A stretch of DNA of 64,000 nucleotides. It comes from Pseudomonadota bacterium (GTDB lineage Bacteria > Pseudomonadota > Alphaproteobacteria > Reyranellales > Reyranellaceae). This document shows, one piece after another, positions 34,465 through 43,833 of the stretch (position 1 is its first letter; each line of letters opens with the position of its first letter). The notes beneath the pieces were generated by a model. The model did not search any database and was not told the origin of the DNA. It saw only the letters and a program-made list of their open reading frames with translations. Location of the stretch: the NCBI GenBank assembly GCA_018240745.1, contig JAFEFF010000184.1:1-64000 (forward strand), given 5' to 3'. A program made the position numbers and the translations under genes.

Positions 34465-36102
34465 GTGAGCGTCGATCCCATCACTGTCGAGGTGATCGGC
34501 GCCGCCATGGCGTCGATCGTCGAGGAGACCGGCGAGACGCTGATCCGCGCCTCGCACTCGACCAACATCAAGGAGCGGCGCGACTGCTCGACGGCTTTGT
34601 TCAACGCCCGCGGCGAGACGCTGTGCCAGGCCGAGCACATCCCGATCCATCTCGGCAGCTTCCTCGACCTGGTGCCGCACATCATGCGGCGCTATCCGAC
34701 CCAGGACATAAGGCCGGGCGACGCCTTCATCGGCAACGACGCCTACGAGGGTGGCGGCACCCACCTGCCCGACATCGTCATCGCCGAGCCGATCTTCATC
34801 GACAACCAGCTCGTCGCCTGGACCGTCAACCTCGCCCACCACGCCGACTTCGTCGATCGCGGCCACGCCCATATCTACCAGGAAGGCCTGCGCATCCCGC
34901 CGGTGCGGCTCTATCGCGGCGGCGAGCTGCAGAAGGATGTGCAGGACCTGATCCTGCTCAATTGCCAGGTGCCCAAAGAACGGCTGTCGGACTTGCGCGC
35001 GCAGATGGCGGCCAACCGTGTCGGCGTGCAGCGCTTCCAGGCGCTGTGCGCCAGGCACGGCACGGCGACGATCCTGTCGGCCGGCGCGGCGCTGATGGAC
35101 TATGCCGAGCGCAAGATGCGGGCGGCGATCGCCGCGATCCCCGACGGCACCTGGCGGTTCGAGGACGTGTTCGACAACGAGGAAGTCCCGGAGCCGCTGC
35201 CGCTCGCCGTCGAGGTGACGGTCGAGGGCGACAGGCTGGCACTTTCCTTCGAAGGGCCCGAGCAGCGGCGCGCCGGTATCAACATGACCTACACCGCGCT
35301 GCTCGCCACCGCCTACTACGTGGTCAAGTCGGTGATGGACCCGAGCATCCTGCCCAATGCCGGTCTGGCGCGGCCGCTCTCGATCAGCGCGCCGCTCGGC
35401 AGCATCCTCAATTGCACTGCACCTGCCGCGGTCAACGGCCGACTGCAGACTTGTCAGCGCGTCGCCGACATGATCCTGGGCGCGCTGGCGCAGGTGGTGC
35501 CGGATCGCGTGATGGCCTGCTCCAACTCGGCCTGCACCGTCGCCTATTTCATCGGCAAGCGGCCGCCCTCCGATCCCAACGCCGGCTCGACCTGGGTCTA
35601 TCTCGAGACGATCGGTGGCGGCAGTGGCGCGCGCGCTCTCAAGGACGGGCTCGACGGCGTGCATGTCCACACCACCAATACCTCGAACCTGCCGGTCGAG
35701 GCGCTGGAGATCGAGTATCCGCTGGTGCTGATGCGCTACGAGCTGGTCGCGAACTCCGGTGGCGTCGGCCGCCATCGCGGCGGCATGGGATTGCGGCGCG
35801 TCTATCAGGCGACGCACGACTGCCGCGTGCGGGTCGATCTCACACGCCAGCTCTCGCGGAGCTGGGGCCTGTTCGGCGGCGGGCCGGGCGCGCATGGCAG
35901 CGTCGAAGGCGGGCCCGGCGTCGTGTTCGACGGCGACCAGGCGGTGTTGAAGCCAGGGCAATGGTTCGCCCTGGTGACGCCGGGCGCGGGCGGCTACGGC
36001 CCGCCGGACGAGCGCGCGCCCGCGGCGGTGGCGCGCGATCTCGCCGAGGGCGTGATCACGCCCGAGGTGGCCGCCACCACCTACGGCTATTCCGGCGAGT
36101 AG
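34465..36102 (+). CDS. hydantoinase/oxoprolinase family protein, subunit B
   Basis: A 545-residue partner of the A subunit. Family landmarks are VDPITVEVIGAAMASIVEET near the start, RASHSTNIKERRDCSTALFN, IGNDAYEGGGTHLPDI, DFVDRGHAH and the Gly-rich C-terminal stretch GGPGAHGSVEGGPG. It forms the catalytic part that opens the ring once the substrate is activated. GTG start, with GGGAGGAATCCG before it contributed by the palindromic repeat. The pair is separated by 145 bases, unusual for this couple, which is normally contiguous. Confidence 0.94.
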   Translation: MSVDPITVEVIGAAMASIVEETGETLIRASHSTNIKERRDCSTALFNARGETLCQAEHIPIHLGSFLDLVPHIMRRYPTQDIRPGDAFIGNDAYEGGGTHLPDIVIAEPIFIDNQLVAWTVNLAHHADFVDRGHAHIYQEGLRIPPVRLYRGGELQKDVQDLILLNCQVPKERLSDLRAQMAANRVGVQRFQALCARHGTATILSAGAALMDYAERKMRAAIAAIPDGTWRFEDVFDNEEVPEPLPLAVEVTVEGDRLALSFEGPEQRRAGINMTYTALLATAYYVVKSVMDPSILPNAGLARPLSISAPLGSILNCTAPAAVNGRLQTCQRVADMILGALAQVVPDRVMACSNSACTVAYFIGKRPPSDPNAGSTWVYLETIGGGSGARALKDGLDGVHVHTTNTSNLPVEALEIEYPLVLMRYELVANSGGVGRHRGGMGLRRVYQATHDCRVRVDLTRQLSRSWGLFGGGPGAHGSVEGGPGVVFDGDQAVLKPGQWFALVTPGAGGYGPPDERAPAAVARDLAEGVITPEVAATTYGYSGE

Positions 36103-36152
36103 TCTTTCGCGGCAGGATACGGTATCGCTGGAGCAGTCCGGGGGGATGCGTG

Positions 36153-37310
36153 ATGCCGATTCGCCGCGATGCCGGTTTGCTTGCCTTGTCGTTGCTCGTC
36201 GTGGCGCTCGCCGGCTGCAAGCCCGAGAACAAGTTCGTGGCGCCGCCGCCGTCGGAGGTGAGCGTCGCCAGGCCGCTCCAGCAGACCTTCCGGCCCTTCA
36301 CCGAGCTGACCGGCAACACCGCCGCCATCGCCACCGTCGATCTGGTCGCCCGGGTCGAGGGCTTCCTCGAGAGCATCGATTACAAGGACGGCGCCTTCGT
36401 GAAGAAGGGGACTCCGTTGTTCCAGATCGAGCCCATCACCTATGACGCCAAGGTCAAGCAGGCCGAGGCCGAGCTCGAATCGACCAAGGCCCTGCTGCTT
36501 CAGGCCCAGGCCGAGTTCGTTCGCCAGGAGACCCTGCTGAAGCAGAACGTGTCGGCGCAGAACAGCTACGACCAGGCCAAGGCCAAGCGCGATTCGGCGC
36601 AGGCCAACGTCGATAACAACTCTGCGAACCTCGTCATCGCCCAGACCAACCTCGGCTATACCAAGGTAGCGGCGCCGTTCGACGGAATCGTCACCAACCA
36701 CCTGGTGTCGGTCGGCGAGCTGGTCGGCTCGTCGAACCCGACCAGGCTCGCGACCATCATCCAGCTCGATCCGATCTACGTCACCTTCAACATGAGCGAG
36801 CAGCAGCTTCTGGATATCCGCGGCAAGCTGCGCGCCGCGGGCGTCAGTCCCGACGACATGAAGCGCGTGCCGATCGAGATCGGGCTGATGACCGAGGAGG
36901 GCTACCCGCACAAGGGCCATCTCGACTACGCCTCGCCGTCGGTCGATACGACGACCGGCACGATCCTGGTCCGCGCGATCTTCGACAATCCCGACCGCGC
37001 CCTGCTGCCCGGCTTCTTCGTGCGCGTGCGCGTGCCGACAGACGTCACCGACAAGGCCGCGCTGATCGTGCCCGACCGCATCCTCGCCGAGGACCAGGCG
37101 GGCAAGTACGTCCTGGTCGTCGGCAAGGACGACGTCGTCGAGCAGCGCCGCATCACCCCGGGCATGCTGATGTCCGGCGGGCTGCGGGTGATCGACAGTG
37201 GGTTGAAGGCGGACGATCGGGTCGTGGTGAGCACCAACGGCCGCGCCATTCCGGGACGCAAGGTCGTGCCCAAGGACACCACCATCCAGGCCCCGGCGGC
37301 GGCCAAGTAG
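36153..37310 (+). CDS. RND efflux periplasmic adaptor lipoprotein
   Basis: A 385-residue membrane-fusion protein. The signal ends with LVVALAGCK, a consensus lipobox with Cys22, so it should be anchored to the inner membrane facing the periplasm. A lipoyl half-motif region (ARVEGFLESIDYKDGAFVKK) leads into a coiled-coil hairpin (about residues 90-170, AEAELESTKALLLQAQAEFV), then the second lipoyl half, TKVAAPFDGIVTNHLVSVGE, and beta-barrel. It links the inner-membrane pump downstream to an outer-membrane channel not seen here. ATG at 36153 follows GGGGGGATGCGTG. It is 11 bases before the pump gene. Confidence 0.93.
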   Translation: MPIRRDAGLLALSLLVVALAGCKPENKFVAPPPSEVSVARPLQQTFRPFTELTGNTAAIATVDLVARVEGFLESIDYKDGAFVKKGTPLFQIEPITYDAKVKQAEAELESTKALLLQAQAEFVRQETLLKQNVSAQNSYDQAKAKRDSAQANVDNNSANLVIAQTNLGYTKVAAPFDGIVTNHLVSVGELVGSSNPTRLATIIQLDPIYVTFNMSEQQLLDIRGKLRAAGVSPDDMKRVPIEIGLMTEEGYPHKGHLDYASPSVDTTTGTILVRAIFDNPDRALLPGFFVRVRVPTDVTDKAALIVPDRILAEDQAGKYVLVVGKDDVVEQRRITPGMLMSGGLRVIDSGLKADDRVVVSTNGRAIPGRKVVPKDTTIQAPAAAK

Positions 37311-37321
37311 GCGGCCGGCCA

Positions 37322-40300
37322 ATGATCTCCAAGTTCTTCATCGACCGGCCGGTATTGGCCAACGTGCTGGCGATCGTCATCGTGCTGATCGGCGGCGTCG
37401 CCGCCTTCAGCCTGCCGATCGCGCAGTATCCCAACATCGTGCCGCCGACCGTGTCGGTGACCACCACCTACCCTGGCGCGTCGGCGGCGACGGTCGTGAA
37501 CCAGGTGGCGCTCCCGGTCGAGCTGCAGGTCAACGGCGTCGAGGGCATGATCTACATGCAGTCGACCAGCACCGACACCGGCAGTTACACGCTGACCGTC
37601 ACCTTCCAGATCGGCACCGACCTCGATTTCGCGCAGGTGCTGGTGCAGAACCGGGTGAGCGCGGCGCTCGCCTCGCTGCCGCAGGCCGTGCAGGCGCAGG
37701 GCCTGACGGTGCAGAAGAAGTCGACCTCGATCCTCGAGATCGTGTCGCTGCTCGCCAAGGACGGGCAGTACGACAGCCTGTTCCTCAGCAACTACGCCAC
37801 CATCAACCTGGTCAACGAGCTTTCCCGCGTCCCGGGCGTCGGCAATGTCAACGTGCTGGGCGTCGGCAAGTACTCGATGCGCATCTGGATGGATCCGCAG
37901 AAGCTCTACAGCTACGGCCTGACGACCCAGGACGTGATCAACGTCATCCAGTCGCAGAGCCAGTCCGTGACAGCGGGCCAGGTTGGCACGCCGCCCGCCG
38001 GCAAGGACCAGAGCTTCCAGTACACGGTCGACATCCAGGGGCAGCTCGACGACCCGCAGCAATTCGCCAACATCATCGTCAAGAGCATGCCGGGCAACGG
38101 CGGCCGCATCGTGCGCCTGAAGGACGTCGGCCGCATCGAGCTCGGCGCCCAGACCTACGCCGTGGACTTCAAGGTCGACGGCCGGCCGGCCGCGGGGCTT
38201 GCGATCTACCAGACGCCCGAGGCCAATGCGCTCGGCGTGGCGACCGCCGTCGAGAAGAAGATGCAGGAGCTCAAGAAGGCCTTCCCACCCGGCCTGGAAT
38301 ACAGCACCCCGTTCGACACCACCGCCTTCGTGAAGACCTCGATCAACGAGGTGTTCATGACGCTGTTCGAGGCCGGAATCCTGGTGCTGGTGGTGATCGT
38401 GGTGTTCCTGCAGGACTGGCGCGCGACGCTGGTGCCGGCCACGACGATCCCGGTGACCATCATCGGCGCCTTCGCCGCAATGGCGGCCTTGGGCTTCACC
38501 ATCAACCTGTCGACCCTGTTCGGCATCGTGCTGGCGATCGGCATCGTGGTCGACGACGCGATCGTGATCGTCGAGGGCGTGGCGCGCCATATCGAGCGCG
38601 GCCTGTCGGCGCACGATGCCGCCGTGAAGGCGATGGACGAGCTGTTCGGGCCGGTGATCGGCATCACCCTGGTGCTGATGTCGGTGTTCATCCCGGCCGC
38701 CTTCGTGCCCGGCCTGACCGGCAAGATGTTCGCCCAGTTCGCCCTCGTCATCGCGGCGACGGCCTTCATCAGCGCGGTCAATGCCGCGACGCTGAAGCCG
38801 ACGCAGTGCGCCACCTGGCTGCGCCCTGCGGTGCCGCCGGAGCAGCGCAACTTCTTCTTCCGCGGCTTCAATGGCGGCTACGACCGCTTCGAGCGCGGCT
38901 ATGCCTGGCTGATCCGACACATGGTCGCACGCAGCGGCCTGATGGTCCTGCTGGCGCTGGCCGTCGCCGGGATCGGCGGCTGGGGCATTGCCCGCCTGCC
39001 GGGCGCCTTCATCCCCAACGAGGACCAGGGCTACCTGATGATGGCGGTGCAGTTGCCCGACGGCGCTTCGCTCGGTCGCACCGGCAAGACGCTCGGCGAG
39101 GCGGCGGCGATCGCCGGCCGGACCCCCGGCGTGAAGCAGGTCGTGGCGATCACCGGCCTGTCGCTGCTCGACAACATGTCCCAGCTCGCCAATGCCGGCG
39201 TCGCCTTCGTCACCCTCGATGACTGGAGCGTGCGCGACGGCAAGAACGGCCAGGACATCCGCTCGATCGCCCAGGCCCTGATGCGGTCGACCTCCGGGCT
39301 GCAGGACGGCCGCGTCATCGTGCTCGGGCCGCCGCCGATCCAGGGCATCGGCAATGCCTCGGGCTTCCAGATGCAGATCGAGCAGCGCGACGGCAGCTTC
39401 GACCTCGCCAAGCTGCAGGGCACCGCCGACGAGCTGATCGAGCAGGCGCGCACCCAGACCTCGATCGCCAATCCGGTGACGACCTTCCGCGCCGGTGCGC
39501 CACACATCGAGCTCGAGGTCGATCGCGCCAAGGCGGAGAGCCTGAACGTCGCGGTCGGCGACGTCTTCTCCACCCTCTCGGCGTTCGTCGGCTCGACCTA
39601 TGTCAACCGCTTCAACAAGTTTGGCCAGAGCCTGCAGGTCTACGTCCAGGCCGACTCGCAGTACCGCGCCCGGCCGGAGGACCTGTTGCTGCTGAACGTG
39701 CGCAGCAGCGACAACAAGATGGTGCCGATCGGCGCGCTGGCGACGCTCGAGCCCGCCCGGGGAGCGGCGCTGATCAGCCTCTACAATCTCTACCCCTCGG
39801 CCGCGGTGGTGGGCGCGCCGGCGCCCGGCTTCTCGAGCGGCCAGGCGCTCGATCTGATGGACCAGGTGGCCAGCCGTGCGCTGCCGCCCGGCACGACCTA
39901 CGAATGGACGACGATGTCTTACCAGGAGACGATCGTCGGCAATCAGCTCCTCTACGTCTTCATCCTGGCGATCGTGCTGGTCTATCTCTGCCTCGCCGGA
40001 CAGTATGAAAGCTGGATCGCGCCGCTCGGTGTCATCCTCGCCGTGCCGCTGGCGCTGGGCGGCCCGGCGCTGACGCTCGAGCTGGTCGGGCTGCCGAACA
40101 ACCTCTACACGCAGATCGGCCTGATGCTGCTGATCGCGCTCAGCGCCAAGAACGCCATCCTGATCGTCGAGGTGGCGCGCGAAGTCCGCATGCGCGACGG
40201 CAAGACGATCGAGGAGGCCGCGGTCGAAGCAGCGATCGCCCGGCTGCGGCCGATCCTGATGACCTCGTTCGCCTTCATCCTCGGCGTCGTGCCGCTGGTC

Positions 40301-40483
40301 ACCGCGACCGGTGCCGGCGCCGCGGCGCGCGTCTCGCTCGGCCTCTGCGTGTTCAGCGGCATGATCGCCTCGACCTGCCTCGCCGTGCTGTTCGTGCCGT
40401 CCTTCTTCACGGTGCTGCAGCGCTTCGAGGAGCGCGTCAGGGCACGCAGGGCCAGGAAGGCGGCCGCGGCGAAGCCCGCCTAG
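37322..40483 (+). CDS. RND multidrug efflux pump, HAE1/AcrB type
   Basis: A 1053-residue inner-membrane proton antiporter. N-terminal helix 1 is MISKFFIDRPVLANVLAIVI; the porter domains follow with FSLPIAQYPNIVPPTVSVTT; the proton-relay helix contains FGIVLAIGIVVDDAIVIVEG with paired Asp; the second half mirrors the first, ending MLLIALSAKNAILIVEVARE. It exports hydrophobic or amphiphilic compounds with the adaptor encoded just upstream. No outer-membrane TolC-type gene or TetR-type regulator is adjacent. Length and layout are normal for the family. Confidence 0.95.
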   Translation: MISKFFIDRPVLANVLAIVIVLIGGVAAFSLPIAQYPNIVPPTVSVTTTYPGASAATVVNQVALPVELQVNGVEGMIYMQSTSTDTGSYTLTVTFQIGTDLDFAQVLVQNRVSAALASLPQAVQAQGLTVQKKSTSILEIVSLLAKDGQYDSLFLSNYATINLVNELSRVPGVGNVNVLGVGKYSMRIWMDPQKLYSYGLTTQDVINVIQSQSQSVTAGQVGTPPAGKDQSFQYTVDIQGQLDDPQQFANIIVKSMPGNGGRIVRLKDVGRIELGAQTYAVDFKVDGRPAAGLAIYQTPEANALGVATAVEKKMQELKKAFPPGLEYSTPFDTTAFVKTSINEVFMTLFEAGILVLVVIVVFLQDWRATLVPATTIPVTIIGAFAAMAALGFTINLSTLFGIVLAIGIVVDDAIVIVEGVARHIERGLSAHDAAVKAMDELFGPVIGITLVLMSVFIPAAFVPGLTGKMFAQFALVIAATAFISAVNAATLKPTQCATWLRPAVPPEQRNFFFRGFNGGYDRFERGYAWLIRHMVARSGLMVLLALAVAGIGGWGIARLPGAFIPNEDQGYLMMAVQLPDGASLGRTGKTLGEAAAIAGRTPGVKQVVAITGLSLLDNMSQLANAGVAFVTLDDWSVRDGKNGQDIRSIAQALMRSTSGLQDGRVIVLGPPPIQGIGNASGFQMQIEQRDGSFDLAKLQGTADELIEQARTQTSIANPVTTFRAGAPHIELEVDRAKAESLNVAVGDVFSTLSAFVGSTYVNRFNKFGQSLQVYVQADSQYRARPEDLLLLNVRSSDNKMVPIGALATLEPARGAALISLYNLYPSAAVVGAPAPGFSSGQALDLMDQVASRALPPGTTYEWTTMSYQETIVGNQLLYVFILAIVLVYLCLAGQYESWIAPLGVILAVPLALGGPALTLELVGLPNNLYTQIGLMLLIALSAKNAILIVEVAREVRMRDGKTIEEAAVEAAIARLRPILMTSFAFILGVVPLVTATGAGAAARVSLGLCVFSGMIASTCLAVLFVPSFFTVLQRFEERVRARRARKAAAAKPA

Positions 40484-40550
40484 CCCCGGTGCAAGCTGCG
40501 GCGGTTGCCTGACCGCAGCGTTCATGGCTGACTGACGGTCGGAGGAAACA

Positions 40551-41441
40551 ATGACCGTTTCGCAGCTCGACAGCCTGATCACCCTGCTGCGCTCGCGGCC
40601 CGCGCCCGCGACCCAGGACGTCATCGAGTCCCGCGCGCGCTTCGAGAAGATGGGCGCTTTCCTCGGCGGCGCGCCGGATGCCAAGTGCGAGAAGGTCGAT
40701 GTCGACGGGGTGCCGGCCGAATGGGTCTCGGCGCCTGACGTCGATGGCAGCCGCGCCGTGCTGTACCTGCATGGCGGCGGCTACGCGATCGGCTCGCTCG
40801 ATACCCACCGGCGGCTCGCTTTCGATGTCTCCGCGGCATCGCGTGCGCGCGTGCTGTTGCTCGACTATCGGCTGGCGCCGGAACATCCCTTCCCGGCGGC
40901 GGTCGACGATGCGACCGCGGCGTGGCGCTGGCTGCTGAAGCAGGGCTTCCCGGGCGACAAGCTCGCGATCGCTGGCGACTCGGCGGGCGGCGGCCTCACC
41001 ATCGCGACTCTGGTAAACCTGCGCGACCGGAAGCTCGGCCTGCCGGCTTGCGCCGTCGCCATCTCGCCGTGGGTCGATCTCGAGGGCGTGGGCACCAGCA
41101 TGACCACGCGCTCGGCGCAGGATCCGATGGTGCAGAAGGCGGGCCTCACCTGGATGGCCGACATGTACCTCGCCGGCAAGGACGCGCGCACGCCGCTCGC
41201 CGCGCCCCTGCATGCCGATCTCGAGGGCCTGCCTCCGGTGCTGGTCCAGGTCGGCACGGCCGAAACCCTGCTCGACGACGCGACGCGCATCGCCGAACGG
41301 CTGCATGGCGCCGGCGGCGAGGTAAAGCTCTCGGTCTGGCCCAACATGCTGCATGTCTTCCCGCTGTTCGCGCCGATTCTGTCGGAAGGCATGGATGGGT
41401 GCCGGGAGATCGGCGAGTTCATGCGCGCGCGGATGGCCTAG
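40551..41441 (+). CDS. alpha/beta hydrolase, hormone-sensitive-lipase type
   Basis: A 296-residue esterase. The oxyanion-hole motif is LYLHGGGYAIGSLDTHR, the nucleophile Ser lies in AIAGDSAGGGLTIA, Asp in GTAETLLDDATR and His near the end in WPNMLHVFPLF. This is the HSL/family IV layout acting on short-chain esters. The region SLSQLD-like N-terminal cap has no signal peptide, so it is cytoplasmic. ATG follows CGGAGGAAACA. Its TAG stop is directly followed by the ATG of the flavin oxidoreductase gene (TAGATG). Confidence 0.92.
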   Translation: MTVSQLDSLITLLRSRPAPATQDVIESRARFEKMGAFLGGAPDAKCEKVDVDGVPAEWVSAPDVDGSRAVLYLHGGGYAIGSLDTHRRLAFDVSAASRARVLLLDYRLAPEHPFPAAVDDATAAWRWLLKQGFPGDKLAIAGDSAGGGLTIATLVNLRDRKLGLPACAVAISPWVDLEGVGTSMTTRSAQDPMVQKAGLTWMADMYLAGKDARTPLAAPLHADLEGLPPVLVQVGTAETLLDDATRIAERLHGAGGEVKLSVWPNMLHVFPLFAPILSEGMDGCREIGEFMRARMA

Positions 41442-42524
41442 ATGAAGTTCGGCGTCACCGTCGTCCCGAGCGTCTCCGACTGGCAGCTGTTCGTCGATCT
41501 CGAAACCCTGGGCTACGACTGCGCCTGGGCCGCCGATTCGCAGATGCTCTACTCGGATGCCTATGCCGTCCTGGCGCTCGCCGCCCAGAACACCTCCCGC
41601 ATCCGGCTGGGCACCGGCGTCGCCGTCGCGCCGACGCGGCTCGCGCCGGTGACCGCCCATTCGATTGCCTCGATCAACCAGCTCGCGCCGGGTCGCGTGT
41701 TCCTCGGCATCGGCACCGGCCACACCGCGATGCGCGTGATGGGCCAGGATCCGATGAAGGCCGGCGCCTTCCGCGAATATCTGCGCGTGCTGCGCGCGCT
41801 GCTGCACGGCGAGGAAGTCGACTACGACCTCGATGGCGAGCGCCGGCAGATCCGTTTCCTCCACGCCGACCGCGGCTTCATCGACGTCGAGCATCCGGTG
41901 CCGATCTACGTCGCCGCCGACGGCCCATTGGCGCTCAAGGCGGCCGGCGCCTACGGCGATGGCCGCGTCTGCTCGCACAACCAGACGCGCGCCCGCCTGC
42001 AGAAGAGCCTGGAGACGATGCAGCAGGGTGCGTCCGCGATCGGCCGCAGCTTTCCCGACAGCTTCCATACCGCCGCCCTCACCTACGCCTGTGTCCTGAA
42101 GCCGGGCGAGAAGCCGACCGCCGATAGAGTGGTCGACGCGATCGGCCCGATGGCGGCAGCGACGTTGCACTACTGGTGGGAGCTCTACCAGGAGGACGGC
42201 GACACCAGCACGGTCGCCCAGCGCTGCCGCAACCTGTGGGACGAGTACCTCGCCTTCACCGAGAAGATGGAGACGCCGCTTTCCAGGCGCTACCAGCAGG
42301 TCCATTTCGGCCATTGCGCATTCCTGCCGCCCGAGGAGCGCCGCTTCATCACCGAGGACCTGATCCGCGCCACCGGCGGGCTGGTCGGCACACCCGAGGA
42401 GATCATCGCCATGCTGCGAGAGCGCGAGGCGATGGGCCTCGACGAGGTCACCCTGCTGCCCGCCATGGCCGAGGCGCGCAGCAACCTCGAGGAATTCGCC
42501 GAGCATGTGATCGCGCGCTACTGA
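41442..42524 (+). CDS. LLM class flavin-dependent oxidoreductase
   Basis: A 360-residue luciferase-like TIM-barrel enzyme. Typical segments are DLETLGYDCAWAADSQMLYS, the strand RIRLGTGVAVAPTRLAPVTA, and RVFLGIGTGHTAMRVMG, which form the flavin site. Members use FMN or F420 to oxidise a range of substrates; the cofactor here is not certain. It starts immediately after the esterase stop, so the two are likely co-translated. It overlaps the convergent amidohydrolase gene by seven bases. The substrate is unknown. Confidence 0.9.
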   Translation: MKFGVTVVPSVSDWQLFVDLETLGYDCAWAADSQMLYSDAYAVLALAAQNTSRIRLGTGVAVAPTRLAPVTAHSIASINQLAPGRVFLGIGTGHTAMRVMGQDPMKAGAFREYLRVLRALLHGEEVDYDLDGERRQIRFLHADRGFIDVEHPVPIYVAADGPLALKAAGAYGDGRVCSHNQTRARLQKSLETMQQGASAIGRSFPDSFHTAALTYACVLKPGEKPTADRVVDAIGPMAAATLHYWWELYQEDGDTSTVAQRCRNLWDEYLAFTEKMETPLSRRYQQVHFGHCAFLPPEERRFITEDLIRATGGLVGTPEEIIAMLREREAMGLDEVTLLPAMAEARSNLEEFAEHVIARY

Positions 42525-43831
42525 AGGATCCGGGCGCGCGATTCGCGCACCATCTTCGCGGCGGCTGCCGCATCAAAGTCGAGCAGCTTGCCGCCCTGCA
42601 TCCGGAGCTTGCCGTCGACCATCACCGTGTCGATGTCGCGCGGGCTGGTCTGCAGCAGGACGTGGGCGCAGGCATCGTCGACGACCGAATCGCCGAACGG
42701 CCCCTTGCGCACCAGGACGATATCGGCCCGTTTGCCGGGCGTCAGCGAGCCCACGACCGAGTCGAGCCCCAGCACGCGGGCGGCGGTGACGGTTGCCGTC
42801 TCGATCAGCTTGCGCGGCGTCAGCAGCGGCACGCCCGGGCGCACCGCCGGCCGGCGTCCCAGGACCGTCGAGAAGCTCCGCTCGATGGCGCCGTCGAGAA
42901 AGCCCTGCACGTTGTACATCACCCGCAGCTGGCCCAGCGTGTCCGACGCGATCGAGCAGGGGATGTCGCACCCGAACACCACGTCGACGCCCCGGTCGAA
43001 CGCGCGCCGCACCACGTCGGCCGGCGTCCCTTGCGTGTCGGCGGTCGGCGTGAAGCAGAGCGGCATGCGCGCCTTCGCCATCGTCTCGAGCTCGGGATTG
43101 CCGATCAGGTTGCCGTGGATCGCCAGCAGGTCGGGCCCGAGCAGGCCCATGGCATTGAGCCTGTCGATCGTGCCGGCCTCGTTGACGTGGATGCAGCTCG
43201 GCGCCCCGAGTTTGCGCGCGAACTCGAGCTGCAGCTCGAGGTCACGCCCGAGTCCGCCGATCGAATCGATGCCGAAGCCGATCGTCGTGATGCCGGCCGG
43301 GTCGTGATAGCGATCATGGATGCGCCGCGCGTCTTCGAAGCGGGCGGCGGACGGGAAATCGTCCGGCTCGAAGGTCATGAAGGAATAGGTGAAGAGGTGC
43401 CGGATGCCGGCTGTCTTCAGCGCCTCCAGCGAGCGTGGCGCGTAGTCGGGATTGCCGATGTTGTGGCAGTAGTCGACGACCGTCGTCGTGCCGTAGGACA
43501 GCATCTCGAACGCGCCGATATAGGCCGAGTTGAAGTTGTCGTCCGGCGTGTAGTGGCGGCGCAGCGGCAACAGGCCGGAATAGTATTTGCCGGGCCACAG
43601 GTCGGGCACGTAGCCGCGCAGCACGGTCTGCCACAGGCAGGTGTGTGCATCGATGATGCCCGGCAGGGCGATCATGCCGGTCGCGTCGATGCTCTCTGCC
43701 CCTGCGGCGTCGAGCGACGGGCCGACGGCGCGGATCGCGCCGTCCTCGATCAGGATGTCGCCGATCAGGTCGCCCAGCGCTCCGTCCATGGTGACGATGT
43801 CGGCGCCGCGAATGACGGTTCTCCCGGTCAT
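42518..43831 (-). CDS. amidohydrolase family (cytosine/atrazine deaminase-like) with altered metal motif
   Basis: A 437-residue amidohydrolase of the SsnA/AtzA/chlorohydrolase layout: a composite beta domain (residues 1-60 and 380-437) around a TIM barrel. The first-strand motif reads PGIIDAHTCLWQ, so the second His of the usual H-x-H is Cys. Other metal or catalytic positions look present: SCIHVNEAG, LAIHGNLIG and the Asp of GCDIPCSIASD. The change could alter metal use or mark a divergent subfamily. It starts two bases after the SBF-like transporter gene ends, which suggests that the transporter imports its substrate. Confidence 0.9.
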   Translation of the reverse strand: MTGRTVIRGADIVTMDGALGDLIGDILIEDGAIRAVGPSLDAAGAESIDATGMIALPGIIDAHTCLWQTVLRGYVPDLWPGKYYSGLLPLRRHYTPDDNFNSAYIGAFEMLSYGTTTVVDYCHNIGNPDYAPRSLEALKTAGIRHLFTYSFMTFEPDDFPSAARFEDARRIHDRYHDPAGITTIGFGIDSIGGLGRDLELQLEFARKLGAPSCIHVNEAGTIDRLNAMGLLGPDLLAIHGNLIGNPELETMAKARMPLCFTPTADTQGTPADVVRRAFDRGVDVVFGCDIPCSIASDTLGQLRVMYNVQGFLDGAIERSFSTVLGRRPAVRPGVPLLTPRKLIETATVTAARVLGLDSVVGSLTPGKRADIVLVRKGPFGDSVVDDACAHVLLQTSPRDIDTVMVDGKLRMQGGKLLDFDAAAAAKMVRESRARILQ

Positions 43832-43833
43832 GG

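Noticed and set aside
36926-40684. 1252-codon open frame on the minus strand opposite the RND pump
   Set aside because: Composition is His/Asp/Arg-rich and repetitive, while the plus strand encodes a canonical RND pump over the same DNA.
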